In this document: one piece after another, positions 48,032 to 59,290 of the stretch
How positions within the stretch are numbered: the stretch's first letter is position 1
Layout: each line of letters begins with the position of its first letter
Origin: Rehmannia glutinosa
Lineage: Eukaryota; Streptophyta; Magnoliopsida; Lamiales; Orobanchaceae
DNA length: 64,000 nt
Reading direction: 5' to 3'
NCBI GenBank assembly: GCA_016081115.2
Contig: CM071933.1
Coordinates: 57,426,660 to 57,490,659, forward strand
The notes under the pieces: generated by a model
Database searches by the model: none
The model's input: the letters and a program-made list of their open reading frames with translations, nothing else
Told to the model about the DNA's origin: nothing
Made by a program: the position numbers and the translations under genes

Positions 48032-49117
48032 TCAATACTTTTTGGGCTCTTTTTTTTTTCCACCTTTTAAGAAAATTGAAGTTAATGGGTGACTGGATTT
48101 TAAAATATGGGAAGAATCAAAATATTCTCAGGGATCATTAATTCGATCTTAGAATGTACACTACTTGATTATAGTTTTTCTGAGTCTCTGACACTTGCGC
48201 AATTGTTAATGAGCTTGACGAGGGGAAATGAAGTTAAAGGGTGACAGAATTTTAAAATATGAGAAGAATCACAAAATAATGATAAGCTGAATATATAATA
48301 TCTTCAAAAATCAAATTCTCGTATTTTTAGAATTTAAAGTACCCTCAAGGGTTGACTTAGTAAACTTGGAGTTTCAATTTTAACCTCAAGGCCATGGGTT
48401 AAAAAGGAAAAATTTAAACTGTAGTGAATAAAACTTCATTGAACACTTTCAGTTTCTTTCATCAACAACTTGCATCTTCAAGCTCTCTCCAAAAGTAATC
48501 TACTCTCCCTCTCCTCCCGCCATTGAAGTAGGGAAAATTGTTTTATTTTGCTGTTATTCTACCTTTTTTATTCTCCGTCCTTGTTTTTTCTTTTTTTAAT
48601 TTCTCCCCTTCATTGGAGTTGGTTTTTCTTCTTTTTTGGAGTAGTTTTCTCCCCTATGTGGGAGTTTGTTTGCCTTTTCATTTATTTTTTCATTATTTTT
48701 TCTTTTGTTTTTTTAGATCTATTCAGATACTAATAGATCTATTCTTTTGGGTCTCATTCGGAGTTCTTCATCAGTTTTTGGTAGATATGTATATCAGAAA
48801 GAAGTCTGGTACGAATCATCCAAACATTGATTGGAAGTGCAAGAAGACATTCATCCAACCAAAAATCACAACCCACCGAGATTGATCTGATGATTTATGA
48901 TCTATTGTATCTATTTAGTTTATATTTTTGTTTGTCTTTCCATTTTCTCTTGTTTAAAAGGAGGGTTTATTTTGGATTTTCTCTTATGATTTCAGGGTAT
49001 TGTATCTTAGTTAATTCAAATTTATTAATAAAAACACAATTTCTTGTTGTCAAAAGGAACTTAAAGTTTAATGGTAATCACAAATCTGTATAATAATAAA
49101 ACTCGGACCAAATACAT
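48032..49117. other. Unassigned spacer, possibly a non-coding transcript
   Basis: Around 48440-48530 there is a leader-like CT-rich stretch (TTTCATCAACAACTTGCATC, CTCTCTCC), then T-rich sequence, and near 49028 an AATAAA-type signal (TTATTAATAAAAACA). The ORF 48538-48885 is low-complexity and unconvincing. Confidence 0.3.
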
Positions 49118-49395
49118 AAACGTAAAGGCAAAAACTTGTATAGGACCGTCTTACGGATCCTAGTCCGTAAGACAGATCCCCAGCCTACCTGACCCGCCCG
49201 CGACCCGCGACCCGTATTAAAAAAAAACTGCATCTAAATACAGTTGTTGCATGTTGGGTCGCCCGCCCAAGTTGCTTGCCCCACCCGCGACCCGCACACT
49301 GGGCCCAGCAGACCCAGCCCAAGTTGGGCGCGCCCGCCCACCCGCTCAAGACCCCTGGATGGGCTGGATCCACTTAATTAAAAAGTTAAGAAATT

Positions 49396-49466
49396 TGCAC
49401 CAGCTGAGAATTGAATCCGGGTCTATACCAAGACAAGGTGCTATTCTACCACTAGACCACTAGTGC
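49396..49466 (-). pseudogene. tRNA-Gly-like pseudogene inside the MULE terminal region
   Basis: The minus strand begins GCACTAGTGGTCTAGTGGTA and ends CTCAGCTGGTGCA, 71 nt. It aligns along its length with plant tRNA-Gly(GCC) as I remember it. The seven acceptor-stem pairs are kept, one as G-U. The anticodon position reads GTC instead of GCC, and the T stem has two mismatches, so a functional tRNA is unlikely. Confidence 0.7.
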
Positions 49467-50029
49467 TTGTTGTGCATATTTACTATAACCATGAGTATAA
49501 CCATGAATATAAAGCTTCATTATCATCCATTCATTTTAAAAATTTAAATTCTCTGAATAGGAATTATACTTTATCCGAAAATAGTGATACTTTTGAGTAA
49601 TAAATATGATACTTTTAAGGTGAATATTGATATTTTAATTTTTACATATTCAAAAAATAAGATTTTTTGATATACTCAATCTAGTCTCATAGCTAATGTT
49701 TTTTACATTGGAAAATTGATACTTATGCTGGAAATAGTGATACATTTGATATTAAATATGATACTTTTATGATGGACAATGGCATTTTAAAATTTTAAAT
49801 TCTCTGAATAAAAAGTAATACTTTATCCGAAAATAGTGATACTTTTGAGTAAGAAATATGATACTTTTAAGGTGAACATTATTCAAAAAATAAATTTTTT
49901 TGATGTACTCATTCTAGTCTCATAGCTAATGTTTTTACCATTGAAAAACTAATACTTATCTTTGGAAATAGTGATACTTTTGATGTTAAATATGATACAT
50001 TTGTGATACTTCAATCTAATGATTTTCTA

Positions 50030-50510
50030 ATATGCGACTGTATTAAAAAAACATGATACTTTATCCCAAAAAATGGATACTTTTACTCATAAAAGTGGTA
50101 CTTTTAACTCTATCATATTTATTTTTCTTTTTTCACTGTAACGAATTCATACTTCGTGATTTATTTACAAAAACATGATACTTTATCTCAAAAAATTGAT
50201 ACTTTTACTCATAAAAGTGTTACTTTAGCTCTGTCTTATTTATTTTTCCTTTGTGATTTAAAGTATCATGTTTTTTTAATACAGTCACAAATTAGAAATG
50301 AAGGAAAGAAGAAAAAATAAAAAATAAATATGATATAGTTAAAGTAACACTTTTATAAATAAAAGTATCCGTTTGTTGAGATAAAGTATCATATTTCTTA
50401 ATACAGTTACAAACTAGGAACAAAAAAAGAGGAAAAATAAAAAATAAATATGATGTAGTTAAAGTAACACTTTTATAAGTATCCATTTATTGAGATAATG
50501 TATCAAGAGT
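50030..50510. repeat. Inverted minisatellite block in the non-autonomous MULE
   Basis: Two units on the plus strand (about 50030-50250) and two on the minus strand (about 50255-50510) of the same ~120-bp sequence found at 37955-38250. Shared phrases are ACATGATACTTTATC and TACTTTTACTCATAAAAGTG, and their complements. The arrangement can fold back over about 220 bp. Confidence 0.75.
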
Positions 50511-50632
50511 TTTTAATAGACTTGAGTTCGATTCTTAGTCTTTACATTTATAGGCATTTTTAATTTTTTTTAATTACCAGGCATATTTATGAATGGGTTT
50601 ATATAAATTATTATACTAAAATTGCACAATAA

Positions 50633-50705
50633 GTACTAGTGGTGTAGTGGTAGAACACCATCTTAAGTCTATTAAGGTCGCGAGTTCAATTCCACTCTAA
50701 AGCAG
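50633..50705 (+). pseudogene. Second tRNA-like sequence in the opposite MULE terminal region
   Basis: ACTAGTGGTGTAGTGGTAGA and then CGAGTTCAATTCC give A-box-like and B-box-like stretches. The middle CTTAAGTCTATTAAG is a stem with a short loop. Its 5' half resembles the tRNA-Gly-like copy at 49396-49466 and the orientation is opposite, so it forms part of the extended inverted terminal regions. Confidence 0.55.
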
Positions 50706-51169
50706 ATTTTTTTTAAATAAGAGGTGCTGCTGGTGGGCTGGGCTGGGCGTGGGCGGGCCGTGCGTTGGGCTGGGGGCTGAGCCGCGGGTCGCGGGTTGGG
50801 CTGGAGGATTCCGTCTTACGGAATAGGATCCGTAAGACGGTCTTACAGGAGACCTACTCAAATGTAAAAGCTTATTTAAGCGGCTTTTCCAGAGACATTT
50901 AGGACATGAAAATAAAACGAACAATTTTCAATTCATCTAAAGGGGAAATAATGCTTTCCTATATTGTGATGTATTATAGGATTTTTTTAGAGAAATTCAA
51001 TTTATAATTTGTTGGGATGATATATAAATTAAAGTTCATGAATATAAAAGTACAAGATGGCCTATGATTAAGGAAGCAACTATTAATGCTCAAACCCAGT
51101 GTACCTCAGCCATCTATAAGTAACGTGGTTGGTATTTATTTCTTTTAAGTGAAGTAATATGATTATTAA

Positions 51170-52310
51170 TTGGGACTTGGTCCATGCTAATAATTACTTA
51201 TAACTTCTCCAGTTTACTTGTAATTCAAACATGAACTTATAACTTTTCCAGTTTATTTGTAATTCAAACATTATTGTTTTTAAGAAACAAACTAATTTTA
51301 TTCATTTATCAGAAGAAACTTACAATTAATTACAACAATGAGTGAAAAACGGCTACAAGCCCTACAAGAATATAAATTTATACAGATCTAAAACAAAAGT
51401 TTAAATCTAAATAGTAAAATCAGAACTTTGCAACAAATGCATTGTACAAAACACATACCAAAGATGATTTCGTTTTTGTCACATATGACTCATCTGATCT
51501 TCTAAACAAAATCTCGCATATGAGATAAACTTATTAATTGAAAAAAAAGGGCACACATATTGAGGACAAATAAAAGCCAAATATTGAAGACAAGTAAAAG
51601 CCACAAATTGAGGGTAAATTTATTTAGACTAAAAGCAATGGAAATTACTTCCTCCATACTCTTTAGAAGGATGACGGAAGAAAAAGACGAAGAAGATTGA
51701 GAAGCAAAAGCAGCTAGAGTTTCGAGAGAAGAAAAAACAAACATGGAAATTTGAGCTGTGTATTCATTGGAGCATTTGTTCTAATTTTTATTCTTTCATT
51801 TTTTGGACGGAGGTCCAAACCAGAAAACGGTGTTTATTGTTGCATTTGGGAAAAAAATAATAGTAAAAGAAAAACAAAAGAAAAGAAGGGGAAAAAAAAG
51901 GCATGGACGGTTGGATGGTTTTATTTTATATTTTGATTTATTCTTAAACGGTGGAGGAGAGGAGATGCCTTGCAGTTTTCAATTTGAATACTTCTTTATT
52001 TGCAACACGAAGAAGACATTTGTGGACTACCATTTTGATTTTTGGGTCTCTTTTTTTTGTATTCATTCATGATATTTCGTTGTCACTGCTATAATAGTAT
52101 TAGACTAAACTATAATTTTATTATTTTTTTTGTAAAAAATAAACTAAAATTTATTGAATAATAATGTTGAGTTTTCATCGAGTCAAATTGCAGGGAATGG
52201 AACTCATTTTCTGCCATACAAAAGAAAAAACATCTTTTTATTTTAGTATACATAATTATATAAATATTGAAATGCATTATTCCGATTTTAGCAACTAATG
52301 AATCGAAAAT
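51170..52310. repeat. Direct duplicate segment, left copy
   Basis: Shares phrases in the same order with 58700-59290: GGTCCATGCTAATAATTACT, CCAGTTTACTTGTAATTC, CATTTGTTCTAATT, GATTTATTCTTAAACGGTG, TTTGCAACACGAAGAAGACA and AACTAATGAATCGAA. The left copy has about 500 extra bases (about 51235-51740) with an 80-codon minus-strand ORF of no recognised family and an A-rich end. Confidence 0.7.
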
Positions 52311-52440
52311 GATTCAATTTTTTTTCCTTCTTGTTTATTTTTTTTTTTTTTGTCGAACGATAGCAATTTTATAAATACGGGAAAAACTCATACTGAGATA
52401 TTACAAATACGCATAGCCAACAGGCTAAGAAACCACATGG

Positions 52441-55400
52441 CTAAATCACTAGCCAATCGGGGAATTGGTCAACCCAATTCAAATTAAGATTTTCCTCCAA
52501 CGCACGCCTAGCAAGCCTATTACAATTTATCTTACAAATGTCATCTTGAACCACAAAACCAACCTTGTCAAAAAGAAAGAATAAAAGGTAGATGTCGTCG
52601 GCTATTTTCGCACCATCACCAACAAAAGGAAGCCGATTATTGAGGTTGCTCGCAATATCCTGATCATCTACCATTATCTTCAAATTAACAACCCCCAAAT
52701 TAGAAGCCGAGCAAAGAGCAAGCCGAATACCACTTAAAGTTGCTTCCACTGGAATTGTAAATGATTCCCTAGAAGAGACCCAAGCTTTCATCAACTTACT
52801 TTGGTCATTAACCATCCAACCCCCCACTCCAGATCCATGTTCCTTCACATTAACCGCACTAATCACCACACAATGGTGTCCTACAGGCCAAGTATTAGAA
52901 ACATCAACATCACCTTCAATGGTAGGGTCTTTAGGTTGTTTGATAACCTCCCCATTGCAAGCAGAAATTTGCTGATATTCCTGCCAGTCATTGACAGCAA
53001 ACCTGACCACATCCATCTCCTTCCACCAGCACTTCTTGAACACCCACGCGTTCCTCGCTTTCCAGATCCACCACAACAAGAAAACTGAAAGTTCAACTCT
53101 TTCTTGCAGCAGATGCCCCCTACTCTTCACGCAACAAGTATCCCACCAAGTCTTCAGGTTGAAATCCGGATGCTCTGTCAAGTTCCAACCCACTGGTGCC
53201 AATTTCCACACCAATTCAACACGTACGCACTTGAAAAAAATATGTTCAAAGATTTTCCTCTTTTTCCACACACACAAAGCAGTAGGATCCAAATTCATTC
53301 CCCTCCGAACCAAAGTCTTGGTCAAGGTCATTGTTGTGTAACAATTTCCAAACAAAGTGTTTTATCTTGTTAGGAACTTTAAGCTTCCAACAACACGCCA
53401 AAATAAACCAAACATGGTTCTCCCCGAGCTAACCAGGCTGTCGATTTGACGCCTTCTTATTTTTCTTGATTGATCATAAGCGCAGACTTCACCGTAAAAA
53501 AGCCTTTTTGTTCCAATGCCGATCCACCTATCATTGCAACCATCCCGATCAATGGGTACCTGTAAAATGTTACTAACATCTGACTCACAAAACAACAAAT
53601 TAAGCTTATCAATGTTCCAATTTTTCCCATCCACAGTCATTAACTCCCTAGCCCAAGTAATATCACAATTCACAGGTTTAACACACCTAAGTTTAAAGGA
53701 AGGAGTTTGAAGAAGCCAAGGGTGCTCCCAAACTTTGATACCTTTCCCATTCCCCACTTGGTGTCTCAACCCCAACTCAAGAGCTTTTTTTGATTTAAGC
53801 CAACTCCTCCACAACCATGAGTCCCCATTTTTAGCCTCACACCCTAACAATCCATTTTTATGAAAATACTTAGCTTTGAGGACTTTACTAATAAGGAGGT
53901 TAGGTTGAGAAATAAGTCTCCAAAGTTGCTTAGCAAGTAGGGCCTCATTAAACAAACCAAGGTCTTGAAAACCCAACCCTCCCTCAAATTTAGGCACGTT
54001 CATTCTATCCCAAGCCACCCAAGAGATTTTATTGCCCCCCAACCGCGGTACCCACCAGAATTTGGATGAAATACAACAAATTTCCTTACACACGTGAACC
54101 AGGAAGTTTGAAGCATGACATCACATAATTCGGCATGGCATTAATGATGACTTTAATAAGAACCTCTTTACCCGCACTAGACAAAAACCTATTACTCCAA
54201 CTATTAACTCTTTTTTGAACACAATCAATCACAAATTGAAAAACTTCTTTTTTTGATCTACCAATAACCATCAGAAGGCCAAGATACCTCGATTGATGAT
54301 GTTCGGTAATACCATTTAACAGATCACAAATAGTTCTTTTCTCACTCTCCTCTACATTCCTACTAAACATCACATCAGATTTCTCTAAATTAACCTGTTG
54401 ACCCGAAGCTCTACAGAATCTATCAAGAATTGATCTAACACTCAAAGCTTGAAAAGCAGAGGCCTCACAAAATACAATAGAATCATCAGCAAAGAAAAGA
54501 TGAGTCAAAATTGGCCCTCCTCTGCTGATTTTGATACCCTGAAAAAGACCACACATTTGGGATTGTTTGATGAGGTTTGAAAGAACTTTAGAGAGCAAAA
54601 TGAAGAGGTAAGGTGAGAGTGGATCTCCCGCCTAATACCTCTCCGGAGGGCACACGAAGCCAAAGAACTTTGTCCATTAAGGTTAAAGGAGAAAGAAGTA
54701 GAGTTTATACAATTGAAAATCCAGTTCACAAAGATACGATCAAAACCCATTTTAGTAAGCATGAAGCCAAGAATTTCCATTCCACTCTATCATAGGCCTT
54801 TGACATGTCCGGTTTGAGCCATAAATGCTTTTTGACCTTTTTTAATGCCTTTAATATGATGAATGCACTCATGCGTCAAAACAACATTATCAATGATTTG
54901 CTACCAGGATAAAGGCCGATTGGTTAGCACTAATGCAATGATGAAGCACAGGTTTCATACGATTAACAAGGATTTTGGAAATAACTTTATAAACCACACC
55001 ACACAGGACTAATAGGCGAAAATGAGCAATTGAAGATGGGTTTTGATTTTCGGAATAAGAGTAATAATAGTGTGATTTGTGCTACGGAGCATTTTACAGG
55101 CATCGAAAGAAATCTTTAACTTGAATGCAAAATTTATTAGAGATAAAATGCCAACAATCTTTGAAAAAGAGAGGACTCATACCATCCACACCAGGGGCTT
55201 TATTGGGACCGAGGTCGAAAAGGGCTTTTTTAATTTCACTTTGTCATCCACTGACAAGTTAAAACCCGATTAGCAGAGGCGTAAATCGATTGTGGTATCC
55301 CATCCAAGATGTGAAAATCATACTCCGGATTAGAGGTGCGAAAAAGTGAATTGTAGTAACCCTCAATCTCATGTTCAATCTCCTCCATAGAAGCACGATG

Positions 55401-56555
55401 CCGTACCATCGAGGCTTTGTAATGTTCTCAATTCTATTCCTTTCCTCCTTTGGATCGTATATGCGTGAAAAAATTTGGAATTTTTATCACCTTCTCTAAG
55501 CCAATTAATTCGCGTTTTTGGCTCCAATACCCTTCCTCCTCCTTGTAGGCCTTGTCAAGCACAATCCTCAATTTAACCCATTCATTCCGGTTCCTCAACA
55601 CAACCATGAATCTTGATCCCGGACAACCGCTCCTTGCAACTTTGGATGATTTTTGACGAGTTAGATCTTTGTTCCTTGCTCCGATTGATGAGAGCCACTC
55701 TACACTTACCAATCTTCATTGGACTTGATATAAGGGGTTCCTTTGATTTGATCATCCAAGCTCTCTCCACATCTTTCTCAAAATTAGGCGAGTTAATCCA
55801 TCTTTTGTCAAAAACAAATCTTTTTTCCCATGACTTAAAGCGGGTCCGAATCCGAAGAGTAGCAATGATCGAGGCCTGTTTCTCAATGTGTTGAACCTCG
55901 AGTCGGGAAATTTAATGAACCAATCAGAGACCCGAACATTCTATCAATACGTTCTTCCACGAAACCTTCCCCTCCCTATTGTTCGCCCATGTGAAAGGAT
56001 GACCATGAAACCGAAATTCTCCCATGTTCAGCCGTTAATGAATGAATTGAAATCATTACAACTTGTCACACTACGGAACCCCGCCACCTTTTTTCTCTCC
56101 CGGTCGACAATATATCATTAAAATCCCCCCATTATCCAAAGGGAGCCCCATTTTTCCTTCATAGATTCCAGATACAACCACCGATTCTTCCTAATGACTT
56201 TTTTCCGTGCTAGCATAGATGAATATAGCCCACATATTTTAGGATAGTCCTCCAATTTGAATTGAATTTCCAAACAAAAGGGCGAGCTATGGATATTGAG
56301 CACACTTGTTCTAACGGACCAAACCACGGCTAAGCCACCACTCTGACCAACAGGATCCAAGCAAAACCATCTATCCTTTAATCTCAACTTATTAAAAACA
56401 GAATTAACAAACGCTTTTTTCTTTTTTGTTTCACATAAAAAAATCAAATCCGGGAGTTGGAGCCGAAGAGACTCCTTGAATTGGGGAATTGTAGAGGGCC
56501 CTCCCAGACCTCTACAGTTCCATGAGCATATCTTCATGGATAACTTTGGGCCCAT
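52441..56555 (-). pseudogene. LINE copy B ORF2: endonuclease, reverse transcriptase, zf-RVT, RNase H; frameshifted
   Basis: Domains along the minus strand: APE endonuclease 56555-55800 (MKICSWNCRGLGGP, IFLCETKKK, SLWIMGGF); linker 55712-55434 (KEEEGYWSQKREL); RT 55270-53360, with GGPILTHLFFADDSIVF (catalytic FADD) near 54490, RYLGLLMVIGRSKKEVF and GKEVLIKVIINAMPNYVMSC; zf-RVT at about 53280-53200; RNase H-like 52930-52441 (VEATLSGIRLAL, IMVDDQDI). It normally supplies target nicking and cDNA synthesis for itself and for SINEs. Frame changes near 56118, 55430, 54600, 54090 and 53360 prevent a single product; some may be assembly indels. It overlaps the end of ORF1 by about 20 bp. Confidence 0.88.
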
Positions 56556-57973
56556 TTAAGGCTGGCCACCTCCACCTGTTCCACCTTCAACTCACTCTTG
56601 GCTGCCAATGCTGATCCTTTCTGTTTTTTATTACCCTCAGGTCCCCTGATTTTTTTTTCCTCCATCTCATTGAAATCTCTTTTTTTGCCACAATTTTCAA
56701 CACCATCCTCTGATATGATGTCCATAGGCCTAGGTAATGGCCCTTTCCCACCATATTTTTTAAAGGCCTTTCTCCCCAGTTTCTGATTGTCATCCAAACC
56801 AATGTCAACCTGATGATTATTCGGAGTTTGTATCTCACTAAAAGGGAGTCGACCAATCATCCTCTGCTGAACACACACTTGATTCCGAGCCTCTTCCATT
56901 AGCATTTCTTGATCTTTGTCAATACCTGCAAGAGTGATACCCCCTAGCTGTTCTTTGGGCCCACCTGGATTCAAGTTTTCCTTGTTTTGGGACAGCACCT
57001 TATTCTTAAGGTTAACCAAATTGTTTACCAGACTGACATTAAGAGGAAGTGAGTCAGGAATTTGTTCTATTTCCACGATGGTGGTTTCCTTACTCAGATT
57101 ATCAGCCACTTTCGAGACTTTTTCCCTTTTGTCTGATTCCCTGTCTTTTGTTTTATCCTGCTGTCGGGGGGCGATTTGACTTCGGTAGTTATTAGAACTT
57201 GCTCTGAAATTTCCAGCATCCACCGCACGAAGCCACTCCCCAAATTGCCCATCTTTGAAGCAATTTTCTTCAAGGTCTTTTTTCCTCTGTTGACATCCTT
57301 TCTCAGAGTGCCCAATTAAACCACAATAAAAACAAAAATTTTGGAGGTTCTCATACTTAAAATCCACCCAATATGATTCCTCCCCCAAAGTGATCTTAGT
57401 CCCCCTCATTAATGGCTTTTCCAAATCCACTTCCACAAAAATCTTGATATGTTTCCCTTTAGGACTTCCGGTCTCTGGGATCGATATATCACTCAATTTC
57501 CCAAATTTATTACTAATTTTCCTGCCCGTTTCAATACTCAACCAATGGAATGGGATATTCCAAAGTTGAATCCACATATCCACCACATTAAAGGACTTCA
57601 AGTTATCCATAAGCTCCTCAGACCATTCTCGAAGAATTAAGTATTGGCTATCAAAACTCCAAGTCTTTCCATTGAAGACACGAAGCTTATCCTCCTTGTC
57701 CCTGAAGGTGAACTGAAACAGGTTATGCCCTATTTCGCAGACAGTAAACGGCTCCTTCGTTTGCCAAATATTAATCAATGTATTTTTCAGACCAATAAAA
57801 CTCGATCTTTTGGTCCCAAAAATTTTTCCGATGAGGCTGTTCATGCACTCTGTTCTCCTGCTTGAAATATCGGAGTTTTCCAGTTTGATTTCCTCATTTT
57901 CAGTTTTGGACAGAGAAAACTCTTTCAAGCGATCCACAATATCATTTTCCATCTTGACCCTGGGATACCACAA
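56534..57973 (-). CDS. LINE copy B ORF1 protein (DUF4283, CCHC zinc knuckle), intact
   Basis: 479 codons, start MWYPRVKMEN; MENDIVDRLK seven codons on is an alternative start. DUF4283 spans roughly residues 40-190 (MNSLIGKIFGTKRSSFIGLK, WSFDSQYLILREW, WIQLWNIPFHWL). It is followed by EVDLEKPLMRGTKITL and the knuckle CFYCGLIGHSEKGC (C-x2-C-x4-H-x4-C) near residue 216. The C-terminal half is charged and probably disordered, with EKKIRGPEGNKKQKG near the end. Such proteins bind the LINE RNA. ORF2 starts 22 bases inside its 3' end in another frame, so ORF2 expression would need reinitiation or similar. Confidence 0.88.
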   Translation of the reverse strand: MWYPRVKMENDIVDRLKEFSLSKTENEEIKLENSDISSRRTECMNSLIGKIFGTKRSSFIGLKNTLINIWQTKEPFTVCEIGHNLFQFTFRDKEDKLRVFNGKTWSFDSQYLILREWSEELMDNLKSFNVVDMWIQLWNIPFHWLSIETGRKISNKFGKLSDISIPETGSPKGKHIKIFVEVDLEKPLMRGTKITLGEESYWVDFKYENLQNFCFYCGLIGHSEKGCQQRKKDLEENCFKDGQFGEWLRAVDAGNFRASSNNYRSQIAPRQQDKTKDRESDKREKVSKVADNLSKETTIVEIEQIPDSLPLNVSLVNNLVNLKNKVLSQNKENLNPGGPKEQLGGITLAGIDKDQEMLMEEARNQVCVQQRMIGRLPFSEIQTPNNHQVDIGLDDNQKLGRKAFKKYGGKGPLPRPMDIISEDGVENCGKKRDFNEMEEKKIRGPEGNKKQKGSALAAKSELKVEQVEVASLKWAQSYP

Positions 57974-58699
57974 CCGTTAGATCTAGCCTTCCAGCTTCAG
58001 ATTTTCGCCACCTGTAGAGGGGACTGAAAAACAAGAGAAACCCAGGCCAAATGGACAGCAAAAAGGGCAAATGGGGGACACGTGTAGGTTAGCGAAAATG
58101 CAAACAGAAAAAAGAAAAGAGGAGCACCAGAAGACTGAGTCAATCCATGGAAAGAACAAAAGAGTTAAAAAAATGGTAGGTCAGAGAGGAATAAATGTAA
58201 GGCACATGTCAAAACATAAATAATGCAAATACATAAGCACATTAACAATTAAAAGCAATAAAGAACATCACCAATGCATACTGACTCAGTACCTAACATG
58301 TTAAAGGCCATAGAATAAAGTAATCCACCATGGAAATTCAGCAAGAAAGAAACAGAGAGCGGCGCAGGACGAAACGAAAGACGAAAAGGTAAAAGACAAA
58401 GAAACACAAAAACTAGGGTTCTCTCTCTAGAGAGAGAAATTTTCCACTTCACAAAGGAAGACTTTTCCTTCTTGTTTACATTTGAAAAAATATATATACA
58501 ATGAAACTAGGTACCACCTCTCCTAGAGTCCTAGTGAGTGTAATATTAAATTTGATGTTTTTGAGAAGAGCACATATTTTATCAAGAATGATTGCTAATT
58601 AATCTAGTGATACAAAAGAATTCAGTACACATGTAGCCATAGAAGTACTGATTTTTTTTTTTTTACTATCATTTAAATCTTTAAGTAGTCCTATTCTAA

Positions 58700-59290
58700 T
58701 TTTAATTTGAGACTGGTCCATGCTCATAATTACTTATATACCTCCAGTTTACTTGTAGTTCGAACATGAGAATTTGAGCTTTATTCATTGGAACTTTTGT
58801 TCTAATTATTGTTCATTCATTATTTGGATAAAAGTTGTTCGAACCAGAATTGAGAAATAAGGCGATGTTTATTGCATTAGGAAAAGAACAAGAGAAAATA
58901 AATGAATATAATTCATTGGATGGACCGTAGACGGTTGAGTTATTTTATATTATTTTTTGATTTATTCTTAGACGGTGCCAGATGCCTAGCAGTTTTCAAC
59001 TTGAATAATTCTTCATTTGCAACACGAAAGACGACATTTGTGGGCTACCATTTTGATTCGTTCATGATATTTCCTCCGTAAACTACTATAATAATACCAC
59101 ACTAAAATGAGTTTCTTATTTATTAAAAAAAATACTATTGAGCTTTCTTCAAATCAAATTTCAAAACAGGGAATGGGACTCATATCCTGCCACAAAAATA
59201 AATATACATTTTCTTTTATTTCGGCATATAATGTAATTAATTCATTCTTATTTCATCAACTAATGAATCGAACATGCTTCAATTTCAAAT
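58700..59290. repeat. Direct duplicate segment, right copy
   Basis: Counterpart of 51170-52310, without the 500-bp extra stretch. Many small differences show that the duplication is old. The LINE of copy B lies between the two copies. Confidence 0.7.

Larger units (their letters stand above)
49127..50859. mobile_element. Non-autonomous MULE related to the 6.3-kb element
   Basis: The left terminus GGCAAAAACTTGTATAGGAC equals the right terminus of the 6.3-kb MULE. The right terminus read inward, GAGTAGGTCTCCTGTAAGAC, resembles that element's left end, so the two lie in opposite orientation. The 9-bp flanks are AAACGTAAA (49118-49126) and AAATGTAAA (50860-50868), 8 of 9. From each end inward come a CCGTCTTACGGATCC palindrome, a GACCCGC-rich block, a tRNA-like sequence and then GATACTTTT-rich DNA. 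There is no transposase. Confidence 0.85.
52338..58462 (-). mobile_element. Full-length L1-type LINE, copy B
   Basis: The 3' poly(A) appears as T52338-T52351 on the plus strand. The 5' end near 58462 follows CTCTCTCTAGAGAGAGAACC. An exact 16-bp duplication TTTTCCTTCTTGTTTA flanks it (52322-52337 and 58463-58478). It contains ORF1 (DUF4283, CCHC), then ORF2 (endonuclease, RT, zf-RVT, RNase H) on the minus strand. The exact TSD shows a fairly recent insertion, although ORF2 is broken as assembled. Confidence 0.92.

Noticed and set aside
48538..48885. 115-codon ORF rich in Phe and Leu
   Set aside because: Produced by T-rich sequence; no motif, splice-site pattern or conserved context.
49396..49466. 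Functional tRNA gene
   Set aside because: T-stem mismatches and an anticodon that does not fit the tRNA-Gly body; it lies inside a transposon end.
56587..57865. Several plus- and minus-strand ORFs of 60-90 codons over LINE ORF1
   Set aside because: Shadows of the intact 479-codon ORF1 in other frames.
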